Origin: Moniliophthora roreri
Lineage: Eukaryota > Basidiomycota > Agaricomycetes > Agaricales > Marasmiaceae
DNA: 64,000 nucleotides
Assembly: GCA_001466705.2 (NCBI GenBank)
Contig: LATX02000209.1
Span: 124,001 to 188,000, forward strand
Direction of reading: 5' to 3'
The position numbers and the translations under genes are program-made. Under the pieces are notes generated by a model, which was not told the DNA's origin, made no database searches, and worked only from the letters and a program-made list of their open reading frames with translations. Of this stretch, positions 12,325 through 22,523 are shown piece by piece (the stretch's first letter is position 1; each line of letters opens with the position of its first letter).

Positions 12325-13944
12325 TTACACGTTGGGCAATGACCACACGTCCCTACGAGGTACAATTTCAACCTTGACATCTACACTCAATCCCAGAATA
12401 GTCTCCTCACTGACTCCAAGCGTGGACTCGAGTTTGACTGTACGCAAGTAAATTGCAGTCGATGCCAACTGCGAGTCGACTGCTCGTCGATCGCATACCA
12501 ATGCAGTAACCGAAGAATCGAAAAATTTCTTCTCTCCGAATAATCCCAAAACAAGCAACTCGGGAACAAGCCTTGGTTTTCCGGTATAGCCAATCTCCGC
12601 AAGAGCACTCAAAACCTCGTTTGTTACGTCCCACAACGAAAGTGATTCCAAGGCTGGTACGCATTCCAATAGCTGTGATAACGCTTCACCGAGTAGATCA
12701 CTCGCTTTCAACGAGAGGCTGCGTAGAGAAGCAGCCGAACGAGTAAGAAGTTGAGGAAAAGAGCCGACTTTAGGGCCTTTGATCGACACGCGTAATTCGT
12801 AGAGGTTCGGAGCGACGATACGATCCAGTACCGAGTTGATACCGGCTGAATGGTTCCTCGGGGGCCGTGTAATCATGAAGAGGGTGTGTAATTGGGGTAG
12901 GGTGATAGGCGAACAGGTCAAACCTTCGCGTTTCTGGTACATAAGGGAGAGGTATCGAACGTTTTTCAACCTGCTAAGAGTATCGGAAAGCTCGACGGGA
13001 TCCAAAGCGTGCACGTATCCGTGGGTGATCTGCTTCCATTCGACCTTCAGGAACTTGGAGAATCCTTGTGAATCCATGATAGACAGGCTATACAGCTTGG
13101 GAGCGATTGAAAACGCGTCGCAAACTACATTTTCAAGAACATCGTCCTCTGTGTTCAATGATAAACGCAGGCGCTGTAGGATCGGTATGTTTCCTTTGAT
13201 CATCGTGGCCAATCGCTGAAGAGCTTCGACACTGTCCTGTCCGACATGGATGTAAACGTTCTCCCATCGAGCGGAATGAGCACAAGCTGCGATCAAGAGA
13301 GGGTGGCATGTTGATAAGTTGCGAGGGGATTTGATGTGAATGGTGAGAGGTTGGGTACCGGAGCGTTGGATCTGAAGCATCAACTGGGCTACCATAACTG
13401 CTAAGCGCTCCTGCGACAGAGTTGGATCGGGCAGCTCGAATCCTATATTGGACCACAAAGCCGTGCAAGACATGGCCACCTCTCTCCACTGATGGCAGAC
13501 CTGTCCCAAAATCCACGGAAGCCTCGAGGAGACCAAGGTGTCTCGCAGGAAACACCGTTTGACATTGCCATCGATGGTAGTGAACCGGTGGTCGTCGTGT
13601 TCCACGAGTTGATAGATTTCGCGCAGAATTTCAGCAGGTAGACGACGAATGGGATGAAGAATCTGCTTGTACGTCTTCACGAGGCCTTTGAGACGTATCT
13701 GCTCCAGGCGCAAAGCCTTCAGCGATGCTTCCATGCGCAGAATCTGGCTATTAACGTCATCTAAACGCGTCTCGGATGTTAAGTAGCTCACCCGGAGGGT
13801 GCCGAATGCGTTCGGTGGGGGTGGTTCATTGGTTCTTGTCAACGCTACAGTGGCTTCGGAGAGGTTGGAGATGTGTGATTGTGATTTGTTGGAGTATCCG
13901 CATTGTAGACATCGTTCTGCTTCTTTTTCCATATCCTCTGACAT
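12325..13944 (-). CDS. F-box protein with LRR-like C-terminus (second family)
   Basis: Intact single exon of 539 residues, on the strand opposite to the F-box array and of a different subfamily. The N-terminus has a short Cys pair (ERCLQCGYSNK). A coiled-coil stretch near 60-95 (LDDVNSQILRMEASLKAL) and the F-box near 100-165 (PIRRLPAEILREIYQLV, then CHQWREVAMSCTALWSNI) follow. Leucine-rich segments make up the rest. Inferred role: SCF adaptor choosing proteins for ubiquitination. Its stop lies about 160 bp from the inverted-repeat element. A broken paralogue sits at 17.5-17.8 kb on the same strand. Confidence 0.82.
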   Translation of the reverse strand: MSEDMEKEAERCLQCGYSNKSQSHISNLSEATVALTRTNEPPPPNAFGTLRVSYLTSETRLDDVNSQILRMEASLKALRLEQIRLKGLVKTYKQILHPIRRLPAEILREIYQLVEHDDHRFTTIDGNVKRCFLRDTLVSSRLPWILGQVCHQWREVAMSCTALWSNIGFELPDPTLSQERLAVMVAQLMLQIQRSGTQPLTIHIKSPRNLSTCHPLLIAACAHSARWENVYIHVGQDSVEALQRLATMIKGNIPILQRLRLSLNTEDDVLENVVCDAFSIAPKLYSLSIMDSQGFSKFLKVEWKQITHGYVHALDPVELSDTLSRLKNVRYLSLMYQKREGLTCSPITLPQLHTLFMITRPPRNHSAGINSVLDRIVAPNLYELRVSIKGPKVGSFPQLLTRSAASLRSLSLKASDLLGEALSQLLECVPALESLSLWDVTNEVLSALAEIGYTGKPRLVPELLVLGLFGEKKFFDSSVTALVCDRRAVDSQLASTAIYLRTVKLESTLGVSEETILGLSVDVKVEIVPRRDVWSLPNV

Positions 13945-14589
13945 TGATCCCTTTTCTGTGGAGCTCTGAGCAGATGATACCGGTCAAATGATAGGGGACA
14001 CACACTGATTTACAGAACAGATCTTTCCTGAACAAGCGTTCCAGCACGTTCCTGCGAGTCAGTCTACAGCAAAACCCCTTCTACCTGGCGATCCTTCTTC
14101 CAAGGGCAGTATAAGACGAATAGTGGAGAGGAAGAGGAGCGAAAACTTCACCGATGATGATGGGCCTGGGCTAACGGGGACAAGCGCCAAATTTGCCACG
14201 TGGAAAATCCACCCTCAAGGCCTCAAGGCCTCATCTTCCAACTTGTAATTTCCAGATATCCTTTCACTCCTCTTTCGGTGCGTTATTTTCACAGCATTTT
14301 GAGAAGAATTATGTTGAATTCTCAGGACGGGATTTCTCGGGCCGAAGCGCTGAACAGTGTTTGCACTCCGAGTGCACAGTATCACACTGTTCAGAATTGG
14401 TTCATCTAGGACCATTTTTGGGTTTTAAAACACCTCTGAAGCTAGCCGGACAAATCGGATGAGAGCCAGGCCGTTCTTTGGCTTATGAATGAGCCAGTTC
14501 TTTGCAGTGAATCGCACGCGACAAATAACTTACCAGACAACACGATACATTCCCGTTTGGGTCTGATACTAGTTGCCAATGGCTAGGTC
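13945..14589. other. intergenic
   Basis: 5' flank of the minus-strand F-box gene. Only short unrelated open frames; a small direct repeat (AAGGCCTC twice) near 14217-14231. Nothing else recognised. Confidence 0.4.
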
Positions 14590-14705
14590 TTGGATGCTGA
14601 TTCTCTCGTTTCCCGGCGAAATCCTGCCGCCAGATTTGTGCGAGATGACAGCTGCTTAGAGGAGTTGTCGGCTTCGCAGAATTTTAGGGCTTCAAGATTC
14701 CGTAC
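14590..14705 (+). pseudogene. C-terminal relic of an F-box family member
   Basis: The translation LDADSLVSRRNPAA ... DDSCLEELSASQNFRAS aligns with the family tail (LDTEALADAVVSRWWPAA ... DNTCLRGLSALENFRAAG in copy 3), with short internal deletions. The rest of that gene is absent. It lies just upstream of copy 3 on the same strand, as expected of an unequal-crossover remnant. Confidence 0.6.
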
Positions 14706-15014
14706 TGATTGGAATTGTCATCCGCAATTGGTATGCATGGGTAACAAAGTCCTCAGGAAGAACCGGGGAGAAGTGAACTAAAGCGCCTGAAGATTTGACG
14801 CTGGGCAATCTGCAGCATGTGAAGTGCGATGGCGGCGGTGATAGATGGGACACGTGGTTTCAAGGAACTCTACCAACGAACCGAACGTCCTAAACGTCGA
14901 CCTGGCTTTCCACAGCCTCAAGTAGGCGCATCCCCATTCGTACGTGACTCCAAACATTTAACCAGACGTGTCGGTAAACCAAAGTATCATTTACTAGGCC
15001 AGCGTATCGGAAAG

Positions 15015-16592
15015 ATGGACCCCGGTTTTCGATTCAAATCCTTCTCTGCTAGTCGCAATACTGCGATGAAAGGACTATCTCGTAGCACCATAACCGCACG
15101 CGATAGACAGATAATTGCAGAATATCTTCATGACGCCGGAGATGACGTCGAAAGGTGTAAAGCCGGGGCAATGAGGCTGCTAGCAGTGGCTAGGACGTTG
15201 GAAAGCAGGAGGAAAGGACTGGAGAAGTCGATGGAACTATATCGGTCGTTATTATCGCCAATTCACAGAATGCCGTCCGAAATCCTTTCGGGCATATTCA
15301 TGTTCCTTTGCGAGGAGAGCGAGTTGTCACCCAAGTCCAGAAGACCTGCCGCCATGACTCTCTCAATGGTGTGTGGACGCTGGCGCGATGTCATACTCTC
15401 AAATCCTCTTCTATGGTCAACCCTCTCTATCAAGTCCCTCGGAAGTGAAGACTTCATGTATTCCGGTTCGCCTGCACGAATAACTCAGCTCTTTATGCAG
15501 CGTTCAAGAGATGCGTCACTAAAGCTCTCATTGGCTTTCAGATGGGACTTTGACATTGATCTTTCCCTTCCCACGCTGCTCCATCTCATCGAAAACTGTG
15601 AGCGCTGGTTCAGCGTCGATTTGGATGTACCGACTGAATACTTGGAGCACTGGGCCTTCCGCAGGATCTCAGGACGCATTCCAAGGTTGAAACGGCTGAA
15701 GTTGTCCGAAGATGACGACTACCGTCCTGCGGATCATGTCATGGACATATTCGCAGTGGCGCCGGCACTTTCAGCTGTGGATTTTGTATCCCAGTATCCT
15801 CCTCAGAACGTGACCTTACCATGGGCACAGATCAAAACCCTTACACTTCGTGGTGTTTATTCCGAGTATTCCCTTTCCATCCTCGAAAAGTGTTCTAAAC
15901 TAGAGCAACTGGAGCTAGTGGGCATGGGGACTGAGCTTCAGAGAATTGGAAACAGGGAGCCAATCACACTACACAGGGTTCGCTCGTTGTCTGTCACGCG
16001 AATACTAGATGGAATGGATGAAACAGAGGGTGGTGACGGCCGATTTATCTTCCAATTCTGCACGCTACCTCGCCTATCATCCCTGGTTATTGGCGCAATA
16101 CCAGACGAAGATTGGGCTGAAACACAATTGCACTTGGGGAATTTCCTTCTCCGGTCACAGTGCAACATCATCTCTCTGCGCCTTCAGGAGCCAGGACTAC
16201 TCGACCACCAAATCATAACATTGTTGGTCCTTTTACCGACATTGGAGACGCTTCATATTCACGAAACGAAAGATACTAAATTATACAAAATCGTCACTTC
16301 ATTCTTCCTACGGCATCTTACCCTTCAGCATGGATTCTTTCCACATTCATCCCCTTTATTACCCAGGCTCAAGAACCTGTCGATGGTTGTGTCTGGTGAA
16401 GGTTTGGACACTGAAGCTCTCGCCGATGCTGTAGTATCACGATGGTGGCCGGCAGCGCAAGCGGGGGCAGAAAGCTTGCGATCGGTTGATATCACGGTCA
16501 TGGGGGACAACACCTGCTTGAGAGGTCTGTCAGCATTGGAGAACTTCAGAGCTGCAGGTCTTCCTGTGACAATAAAGCATATTCCCCCTTAA
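15015..16592 (+). CDS. F-box/LRR-like protein, copy 3
   Basis: Intact single-exon member of 525 residues. I chose the ATG at 15015 (MDPGFRFKSFSASR) because it matches the start of copy 4 (MEHISPLQSLSTSR); an in-frame ATG at 14829 would add 62 family-unrelated residues. Order: a predicted helical or coiled segment at about 20-75 (LSRSTITARDRQIIAEYL ... LESRRKGLEKSMELY), the F-box at about 80-140 (MPSEILSGIFMFLCEESEL, CGRWRDVILSNPLLWSTL), then leucine-rich segments including LPWAQIKTLTLRG and LRLQEPGLLDHQIITLLV. Probable SCF substrate receptor; target unknown. It shares strand and architecture with copies 1, 2 and 4. Confidence 0.85.
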   Translation: MDPGFRFKSFSASRNTAMKGLSRSTITARDRQIIAEYLHDAGDDVERCKAGAMRLLAVARTLESRRKGLEKSMELYRSLLSPIHRMPSEILSGIFMFLCEESELSPKSRRPAAMTLSMVCGRWRDVILSNPLLWSTLSIKSLGSEDFMYSGSPARITQLFMQRSRDASLKLSLAFRWDFDIDLSLPTLLHLIENCERWFSVDLDVPTEYLEHWAFRRISGRIPRLKRLKLSEDDDYRPADHVMDIFAVAPALSAVDFVSQYPPQNVTLPWAQIKTLTLRGVYSEYSLSILEKCSKLEQLELVGMGTELQRIGNREPITLHRVRSLSVTRILDGMDETEGGDGRFIFQFCTLPRLSSLVIGAIPDEDWAETQLHLGNFLLRSQCNIISLRLQEPGLLDHQIITLLVLLPTLETLHIHETKDTKLYKIVTSFFLRHLTLQHGFFPHSSPLLPRLKNLSMVVSGEGLDTEALADAVVSRWWPAAQAGAESLRSVDITVMGDNTCLRGLSALENFRAAGLPVTIKHIPP

Positions 16593-16884
16593 TTCAGATT
16601 CCCGAGCAGCATCAAAACTGACAGATGTATGATATTGTGCCCGTTTATGCGTTCTCAGATACTTAACGTTGGATATATTCAATCTATGTGCTGCTGGCTC
16701 CCATGTCCTTCGATTTGGTTTTCAAAATGTACTATAGGAACCAGGAAAGTTGTATCTAAATAGTGTACTGATATTCTTGAATGCCACGTGCATTGCTACC
16801 AGCCGTGGTTGAACGTTTATCTACGTCTACCTCCTCGAATATGAAAACATCATTGACGTTGACCACTTTGGATACACACTATCT

Positions 16885-17300
16885 TTAATTATATTTGGAA
16901 CAACGACCAAGGGTCCTCTTCCGAGACGGGAAGGATGTCGACATCGATGAGGCTGTGGAGCTTTTCAGTTTCTCAGTCTTTTCTTCGGTAGTGTAGACTC
17001 CAGCTGCAATGCATGCAAATGCGAGCTGGCCAAGGAGCATTGCGAATTGTCGCCCTAAAGTTACGTCAGGCGATCGTTCACCGTTGAGGTCAACAATGCC
17101 TTGCTGAATTTCTTCGCCCTCAAAATCTTCAGCGCGGGGAGAAATTTCAACTTACCATCACGATCACTCTCAGCGTGTCCGGATTCTGCATACCACATCG
17201 AAAGCCTTTGATTCTGGAACGCATTCTGGCAACTTAATGACATCTGGAGCGGGCAGCGTCGTGGACACCTGTGTAAAGACTTCGCAAATGACAGAGTCAG
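16885..17300 (-). CDS. small putative membrane protein (5' end unresolved)
   Basis: Two coding exons fit. One ends at 17194 (PDSVICEVFTQVSTTLPAPD, then KLPECVPESKAFDV) before a GTATGC donor. A 75-nt intron leads in phase to 17118-16885 (EEIQQGIVDLNGERSPDVTL, then GRQFAMLLGQLAFACIAAGV). The second exon holds one strong hydrophobic segment followed by a Lys/Ser-rich tail and TAA. An upstream exon with the start codon is needed but was not found; a stop at 17359-17361 bounds the frame. I do not recognise the family. It is convergent with F-box copy 3. Confidence 0.4.
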
Positions 17301-17512
17301 GGAACACCGAGTCGCTCGAATATCGTGTTGATTCCCGTGTGGAAGTTTTTGAACAGTTTTACATGGAGTAGTAATGGGTGGAGATGGGTGGACCGGTGAG
17401 ACCAACTATACCGGAGAGAGAGACATTGGAGGTTATGCATTCGACGTAGGGTATCAATCAAGTGGGAGGGCTCAGAGACCGCTAACTGCCTATGAGTTAT
17501 TTCGCTTCATTC

Positions 17513-17829
17513 GAACTTGAGGAAGCGACTGCTCTTTTGGAATGCACCGCATACTTCACCCACAGGCTCTGTGATACCTGTCATGCTGGTGAATGAGATG
17601 TTCAGATGCTGCAGAGCGGGAATGTTTCCTTTTATAACCCTGGACAGCGCACAGAGCACTTGAGGCTATTGGAAGGCAGACGCAAGTAGAAGCTTCCCTA
17701 ACGGCTTGAGTGGGCGCAGAGAATGATCAAGAGTAGGTGGTTCCGGAACGTATTTTCGGCCAGGTCCAAATAAACCGTCAAAGGCTAGGAGCTAGAACGA
17801 TGTATTTGCAACATTAACTTGGCCACCAT
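17513..17829 (-). pseudogene. broken paralogue of the minus-strand F-box gene
   Basis: MVAKLMLQIHRSSS, then PLTVYLDL ... HLLLIILCAHSSR, align with MVAQLMLQIQRSGT, PLTIHIKS ... HPLLIAACAHSAR of the 12.3-13.9 kb protein. Farther on, LSRVIKGNIPALQHLNISF aligns with LATMIKGNIPILQRLRLSL. Stops interrupt it, one a TAG where the intact gene has TGG (Trp, ARWENV). Only the middle third is recognisable. The hAT-type element begins about 90 bp away on the 5' side of this relic. Confidence 0.65.
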
Positions 17830-17914
17830 CACGGAGGACTACTCATTGGGTATTGAGTAGATTTTGAGAACGTGGGTGCCATGTTCGACATGAGGAATGT
17901 AGGTGTATACCTGC

Positions 17915-17922
17915 CTCACAGT
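17915..17922 (+). repeat. target-site duplication, left copy
   Basis: CTCACAGT directly abuts the left terminal repeat of the hAT-type element; the right copy is at 19113-19120. Confidence 0.85.
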
Positions 17923-19112
17923 TAGGGCTCCTAGTGGATCGGATGATCCGCCGTCATCCGAGCGATGAGAGGTCAGATTCGGGCTCCTCGACGAGCACCA
18001 TCCGACGGGTGGCATCCGAGCAATCCGACGATGAGCGGCTGTCGTTGGGCTTCGTTAGGTCGACCAGAGTCGTGCCCGGGGCTTTCCGTGGTCACCTTTT
18101 TGACCTTCATAGCAATAGAGCCATTATTTGTCTCAAGGGGGGGGGGGCGGGCCGTGGTTCCGGCATATACCGGTGGTTGGTTCGGCCGGAGGCCGACTAA
18201 AATTTTTTTCCTACCCAGAATTTTTTGGTAGTTTTGGCTGCTTGTGGAGGATTTTGGACGATGATCCTGGTAGATTATTGTGTCTGAGATCCCTAATCTG
18301 CTATCCCTAAGGTTCTGGACCCTACATGAGACTAAGATGAGTATGTTGTTGACAATACTTCGGACCACAGCTAGCGCGCTACTTGGGCGTCGATTGTGAA
18401 TGCCAACATGGTTTCGTGAAAATCTATGGTCCTCTTACCTCCGGGACAGTCTGTAGACAACCCATAGCTTCTGAAAACCCAAATAAATTGGGCAGAGGTG
18501 ATACCGGCAAGATGGGGAACAAAAGAAAGGTGAGTGGTCATTTACTGCTTATGTCATACCTTCCATATATAGTATGTATGGCACGTGATGGTTGGTTGGA
18601 GACCCTCTTAAAAAAAAATCCGGCGCTATATAATATAGTAGTATATATTAAATTATTTTCCTGCCCCCCCTTTGATCTGTCTATCTGACTAACCTTTGAC
18701 TTGTATTTTAGCTGTTTTGGGTACAATATATGAACTTGTCTCGACTCTGTACACAACAAATAGGTATAATGGTCGGACACTTGGAATGCCGCACAACTAG
18801 ATCAATGTCCCGCACCTGAGAGCCCTGTCTATTCTCCCTCCCTCTGAGTGGCTCCAAACATCATATTCTCAACATGACATCGCGTCTTGAAGGTTTATAG
18901 GGTAGCTTGAGACTCGCCGAAGGGATTGAAGGTGAACAAGGAGACAATACTGACGGGAGCAAAATTTTCACCGTGGGAGGGAGGTTTCATTGTGAAGCGC
19001 TGGCTTAGCACCCATCCGTCGGATTATCGGATACCATCCGCCAATGCGGATTGCTCTCTCAACCACCACCATCCGAACGGATGAATCCGTATCCGATCCG
19101 CTAGGAGCCCTA
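17923..19112. mobile_element. non-autonomous hAT-type DNA transposon with 8-bp target duplication
   Basis: Ends are inverted repeats: TAGGGCTCCTAGTGGATCGG on the left and, reversed, TAGGGCTCCTAGCGGATCGG on the right, with one mismatch. Immediately outside both ends is CTCACAGT (17915-17922 and 19113-19120), the 8-bp duplication expected of the hAT superfamily. Subterminal regions are dense in ATCCGA/TCGGAT motifs in both orientations, probable transposase-binding repeats. The 1,190-bp interior has no recognisable transposase and includes a poly-G tract near 18137-18148. It must be mobilised in trans, if at all. Confidence 0.85.
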
Positions 19113-19120
19113 CTCACAGT
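19113..19120 (+). repeat. target-site duplication, right copy
   Basis: CTCACAGT directly abuts the right terminal repeat of the hAT-type element. Confidence 0.85.
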
Positions 19121-19488
19121 TCAGTTTCAGAAACACCGGAATGCCACGTCATTTCAATGGTTACATACTTGACAAACGAGGTACCAACTAGAGCTGACAG
19201 AAAGAAATATATTTGAGGTCATTGGCCAAACCCAAAAAAGAAGAGAAATACTTGCAAAGAAATGGACGAGCGGTTTGACGTTGAAGTTAGGAAGTGCGAA
19301 TAAGCGCGCTAAGTCACGGTGACAGTGACGGTATCGGCTCAAGCAGGCTCAAGCACTGCGATCGCGTCGTTTTCTCATTGCCACATTCAATGGATACAGA
19401 ATTCGCTTTGGTGAGTGACGTTGAACTTGATTGGCACGATCTCATATGTCTTCCGTTAGCATACTCTACTCTAATAAAACGACTCACG
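19121..19488. other. intergenic, 5' flank of F-box copy 4
   Basis: No separate gene recognised. An in-frame ATG at 19390 could extend copy 4 by 33 residues. Confidence 0.45.
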
Positions 19489-21054
19489 ATGGAACATATT
19501 TCCCCGTTGCAATCCCTGTCCACCAGTCGTTCACCAGTCATGAAAAGCCTTTGTCGAAGTACTATCTCCATCAGAGATCGACAAATTATCGCGCAATATC
19601 TCAGAGATGCCGAGAAAGATGTCAGAAAGAGCAAGGTTGAGACGATGAAGCTGCTAGCCGCGATTAGGACACTGGAAAACAAAAGAAAGACATTGGAGAA
19701 GTCGATGGAGTTTTACCGATCGTTGTTATCGCCAATTCACAAAATGCCACCGGAAATCTTATCGACTATATTCATGTTCTGCTGCGATGAAAACGAGCTA
19801 GCACCGCAGTCAAGGAGGCCACCAGCAGCCATAGTGCTTTCAACGGTTTGCGGACGTTGGCGCGAAATCGCACTCTCTATCCCTGCGTTGTGGTCGTCAG
19901 TTTCGATCAGAAATAATGGAACCGACCCCTGGAGCTCTTCCACGGCTCTGCTAGCAGAAATGACACAGGTCTTCATGCAGCGCTCAAAGAATGCACCATT
20001 AGTCGTGGTTTTGGCATGGAGACCAGACAACTTCGGCGCTCTCCTTCCCGCGTTACTGTATCTCGCTAAAAATTCTGAGCGTTGGTCCTCCATCAGTCTC
20101 CATGTCCCTTCCGCCATGTTTGCTGCACCAGCCCTCGGAAGTGTCTCAGGACGAATTCCCCTACTTCATCGGCTTAACCTACGCGCTTGTAATGGTCCGC
20201 TTGATAAGCTGGACATTTTCGCACTTGCTCCCGCCCTTTCATCTATCGATTTTAACCCAGATACTCACATGATCACCTTACCGTGGCAGCAAATCAAAAG
20301 TCTTACCCTTCGCGAGTCGTATTGCCGGAATCCATACTTGATACTGTCGCGATGCCCTAACCTCGAGCAGCTCACGCTCTCAAGCATCGGTGGCATGTCT
20401 GACGAACTCGAAAGTACAGAACCAGTAGTATTGCACAAGCTCCATTCCTTGTTCATCACACTAGGGGAGGAAGAGGAAGAATTCACTTTTCCGTTCAAAT
20501 TTTTAACGCTCCCTCATCTATCGTCCATCGTTTTGGAGAAGGACTATTATTTGCAACCGAACGACTGGGATCAGACTTGGTTGCATATACAGGATTTCTT
20601 CCATCGATCGCAGTGCAATGTCACCTCTCTTCGTCTGCATGAGTCACCCTTACATGGTCCCCGAGCTATAGCATTCCTTCTCCTATTGCCAGCTTTGGAA
20701 AAGCTCCATATTCAGGAGCTGCAGGACGAGGAAATTAGAGTTGTTACCCCACTTTTCCTACGACACCTTACTGTCGAGCACGGATGCTTTTCGCAATCGT
20801 CGCCGTTTTTACCGAGGCTGAAGGACTTGTCACTGAATGTATATGGGCGAAACTTGGATGCAGAAGGTCTCGCCAATGCCGTGATATCACGCTGGCAACC
20901 TCCGGGAGATATTGGGGTAGAAAGTTTACAGTCAGTTCAGATCTCGGTCACGAGAGATGTCCATACTTGTTTGCAGGAACTGATATGCTTGGAGAATTTT
21001 AGGGCTGCAGGATTGCAGGTCGACGTGAAGTTTGTTCGCCAAGAACTTTATTAA
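19489..21054 (+). CDS. F-box/LRR-like protein, copy 4
   Basis: Intact single-exon member of 521 residues. Start chosen at MEHISPLQSLSTSRS by alignment with copy 3. Order: helical segment at about 20-80 (STISIRDRQIIAQYL ... LENKRKTLEKSMEFYRSLL), F-box at about 83-145 (KMPPEILSTIFMFCCDENEL, CGRWREIALSIPALWSS), leucine-rich segments (LPWQQIKSLTLRES, CPNLEQLTLSSIGG) and the conserved tail near SRWQPPGDIGVESLQSV. It is close in sequence to copy 3, which suggests fairly recent duplication. Inferred SCF adaptor; target unknown. Confidence 0.85.
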   Translation: MEHISPLQSLSTSRSPVMKSLCRSTISIRDRQIIAQYLRDAEKDVRKSKVETMKLLAAIRTLENKRKTLEKSMEFYRSLLSPIHKMPPEILSTIFMFCCDENELAPQSRRPPAAIVLSTVCGRWREIALSIPALWSSVSIRNNGTDPWSSSTALLAEMTQVFMQRSKNAPLVVVLAWRPDNFGALLPALLYLAKNSERWSSISLHVPSAMFAAPALGSVSGRIPLLHRLNLRACNGPLDKLDIFALAPALSSIDFNPDTHMITLPWQQIKSLTLRESYCRNPYLILSRCPNLEQLTLSSIGGMSDELESTEPVVLHKLHSLFITLGEEEEEFTFPFKFLTLPHLSSIVLEKDYYLQPNDWDQTWLHIQDFFHRSQCNVTSLRLHESPLHGPRAIAFLLLLPALEKLHIQELQDEEIRVVTPLFLRHLTVEHGCFSQSSPFLPRLKDLSLNVYGRNLDAEGLANAVISRWQPPGDIGVESLQSVQISVTRDVHTCLQELICLENFRAAGLQVDVKFVRQELY

Positions 21055-21401
21055 GGTCTTTACATACTTATCTAGTATCATTCTACAAGTGCTTAAATAT
21101 TCAGTTTAAATCCATGTACTCTACAATGACGCCGATTTCGAGTACTTAATCTAAAGCTGGCAGAGAGGCTACGCACGGGCCAAGTCGGCACTTCCCTCGT
21201 CCACCACGTCTACACTGAACACTGAGCACTCATCCACCCTCGAGCAACCCATCCAGAACTTTAATATGGTCCTACTGCTGCATCAGGATGAATCGGGCTA
21301 TCTGATCTTCACGGGATGACGGGAGCAAGACGGAAGACCGTCCGAGCTGTATTTCAACACAGCGCAAGCTCGTCGTTGGAGTTATAGCAAAACTTGCTAC
21401 T
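21055..21401. other. intergenic
   Basis: 3' flank of F-box copy 4 and 5' flank of the dehydrogenase. No gene or repeat recognised. Confidence 0.4.
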
Positions 21402-22523
21402 ATGTTGGATCTTGGGTTAAAAGACTTGCACGTTCTGGTTACGGGTATGCAACACTTTTGACAGCCATTTACTTCTGACACACGCTTGTTAGGTGCGAGT
21501 GGTGGTATCGGGGTCGAGATCACGAAGCTTTTCCTCGGTAAGTCTGCTAGAGTTTGATCAGATTTTGAAGACTTCTGACATAGTTTCCATACTCCAGAAC
21601 AAGGCGCCAAAGTGACTGCTCAATATAACACGAAATCAACGACGCTCGAACCTCTTCTCGAAAATACCTCAAAGCTCCATATCGCTCAAGCCAATTTATC
21701 ATCCGAGTCATCTGTCCAGCATCTCTTTACCTCTGCAACCAACACGTTCGGGCCCATTCACATCGCAATAGTCAACCATGGAATATGGGTGGAAGAGGAT
21801 GCCTGGAAGAGGATGCCATGCTGAAGGATATGTCACTGGAACGATGGAATTTCACTATGGACTCGAATCTAACGTCGGCATTCCTGGTAGCGAGAGAGTT
21901 TATCAAGGGACTAGAGAAAGAGAAAGCAAAAGATTTAGATGACCAGGTGAAAGAGAAGGTGGATAACGCGTCGATTGTGTTTGTTGGGTCCACGGCTGGG
22001 ATGTTCGGAGAGGCAAATCATTCAGATTATGCGGCTGCAAAGAGTGGTACGAGTCTCCTCTACCGGCCTGTCTCTATTTGCTTTATGTTTGATTATTCAT
22101 CAACAGCACTCATGTACGGCCTCACAAGGACGCTCAAGAACGAAATCGTCAGAGTCGTACCACGAGGACGCGTCAACTGCGTAGCACCGGGCTGGACACG
22201 TACCCCCAAAAAGACCGAAAGTCTGCAAGACCCTGAAGTCGTATATCGTGCTACCGCTACGTGAGCACCCGATCTTCCGTTCTTGCTCTTGAATACTTAT
22301 TCTGGGCCCACAGAGTACCATTAAAAAAGGTCGCAACACCGTATGATATTGCCGTTCAGATTGTTATTCTTACGTCCTCGAGAGTGTCTGGCCATGTAAC
22401 AGGACATGTAGTAGATGTTGCGGGTGGCATGGAAGGTGAGTTTGCATTGTTATATTTTTATGAATGAAGGGCTCATGGGATGCGGTCGCAGGTCGATTGT
22501 TGAATATGAAGCAGGATATATGA
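21402..22523 (+). pseudogene. short-chain dehydrogenase/reductase broken by a 14-bp duplication
   Basis: Classical SDR fold, NAD(P)-dependent oxidoreductase. Exons 21402-21444, 21493-21537, 21598-22046, 22107-22260, 22314-22435 and 22492-22523 have in-phase junctions. The cofactor motif TGASGGIG spans the first splice. NHG lies near residue 90, and the catalytic Ser, Tyr and Lys are in VGSTAGMFGEANHSDYAAAK. The C-terminal part has PGWTRTPKKTES and VDVAGGMEG. TGGAAGAGGATGCC occurs twice in direct tandem (21790-21803, 21804-21817). One copy gives the expected frame (VEEDAMLKDMSLERW); two copies shift it and cause an early stop. All catalytic residues after the nucleotide-binding half are lost. 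Substrate unknown. Confidence 0.8.

Noticed and set aside
14829..15014. 62-residue N-terminal extension of F-box copy 3
   Set aside because: The extension has no counterpart in copy 4, while the start at 15015 aligns well.
17061..17405. 114-codon minus-strand frame read straight through
   Set aside because: A different frame with a GTATGC donor and 75-nt intron gives a more protein-like product, so this frame is taken as a shadow.
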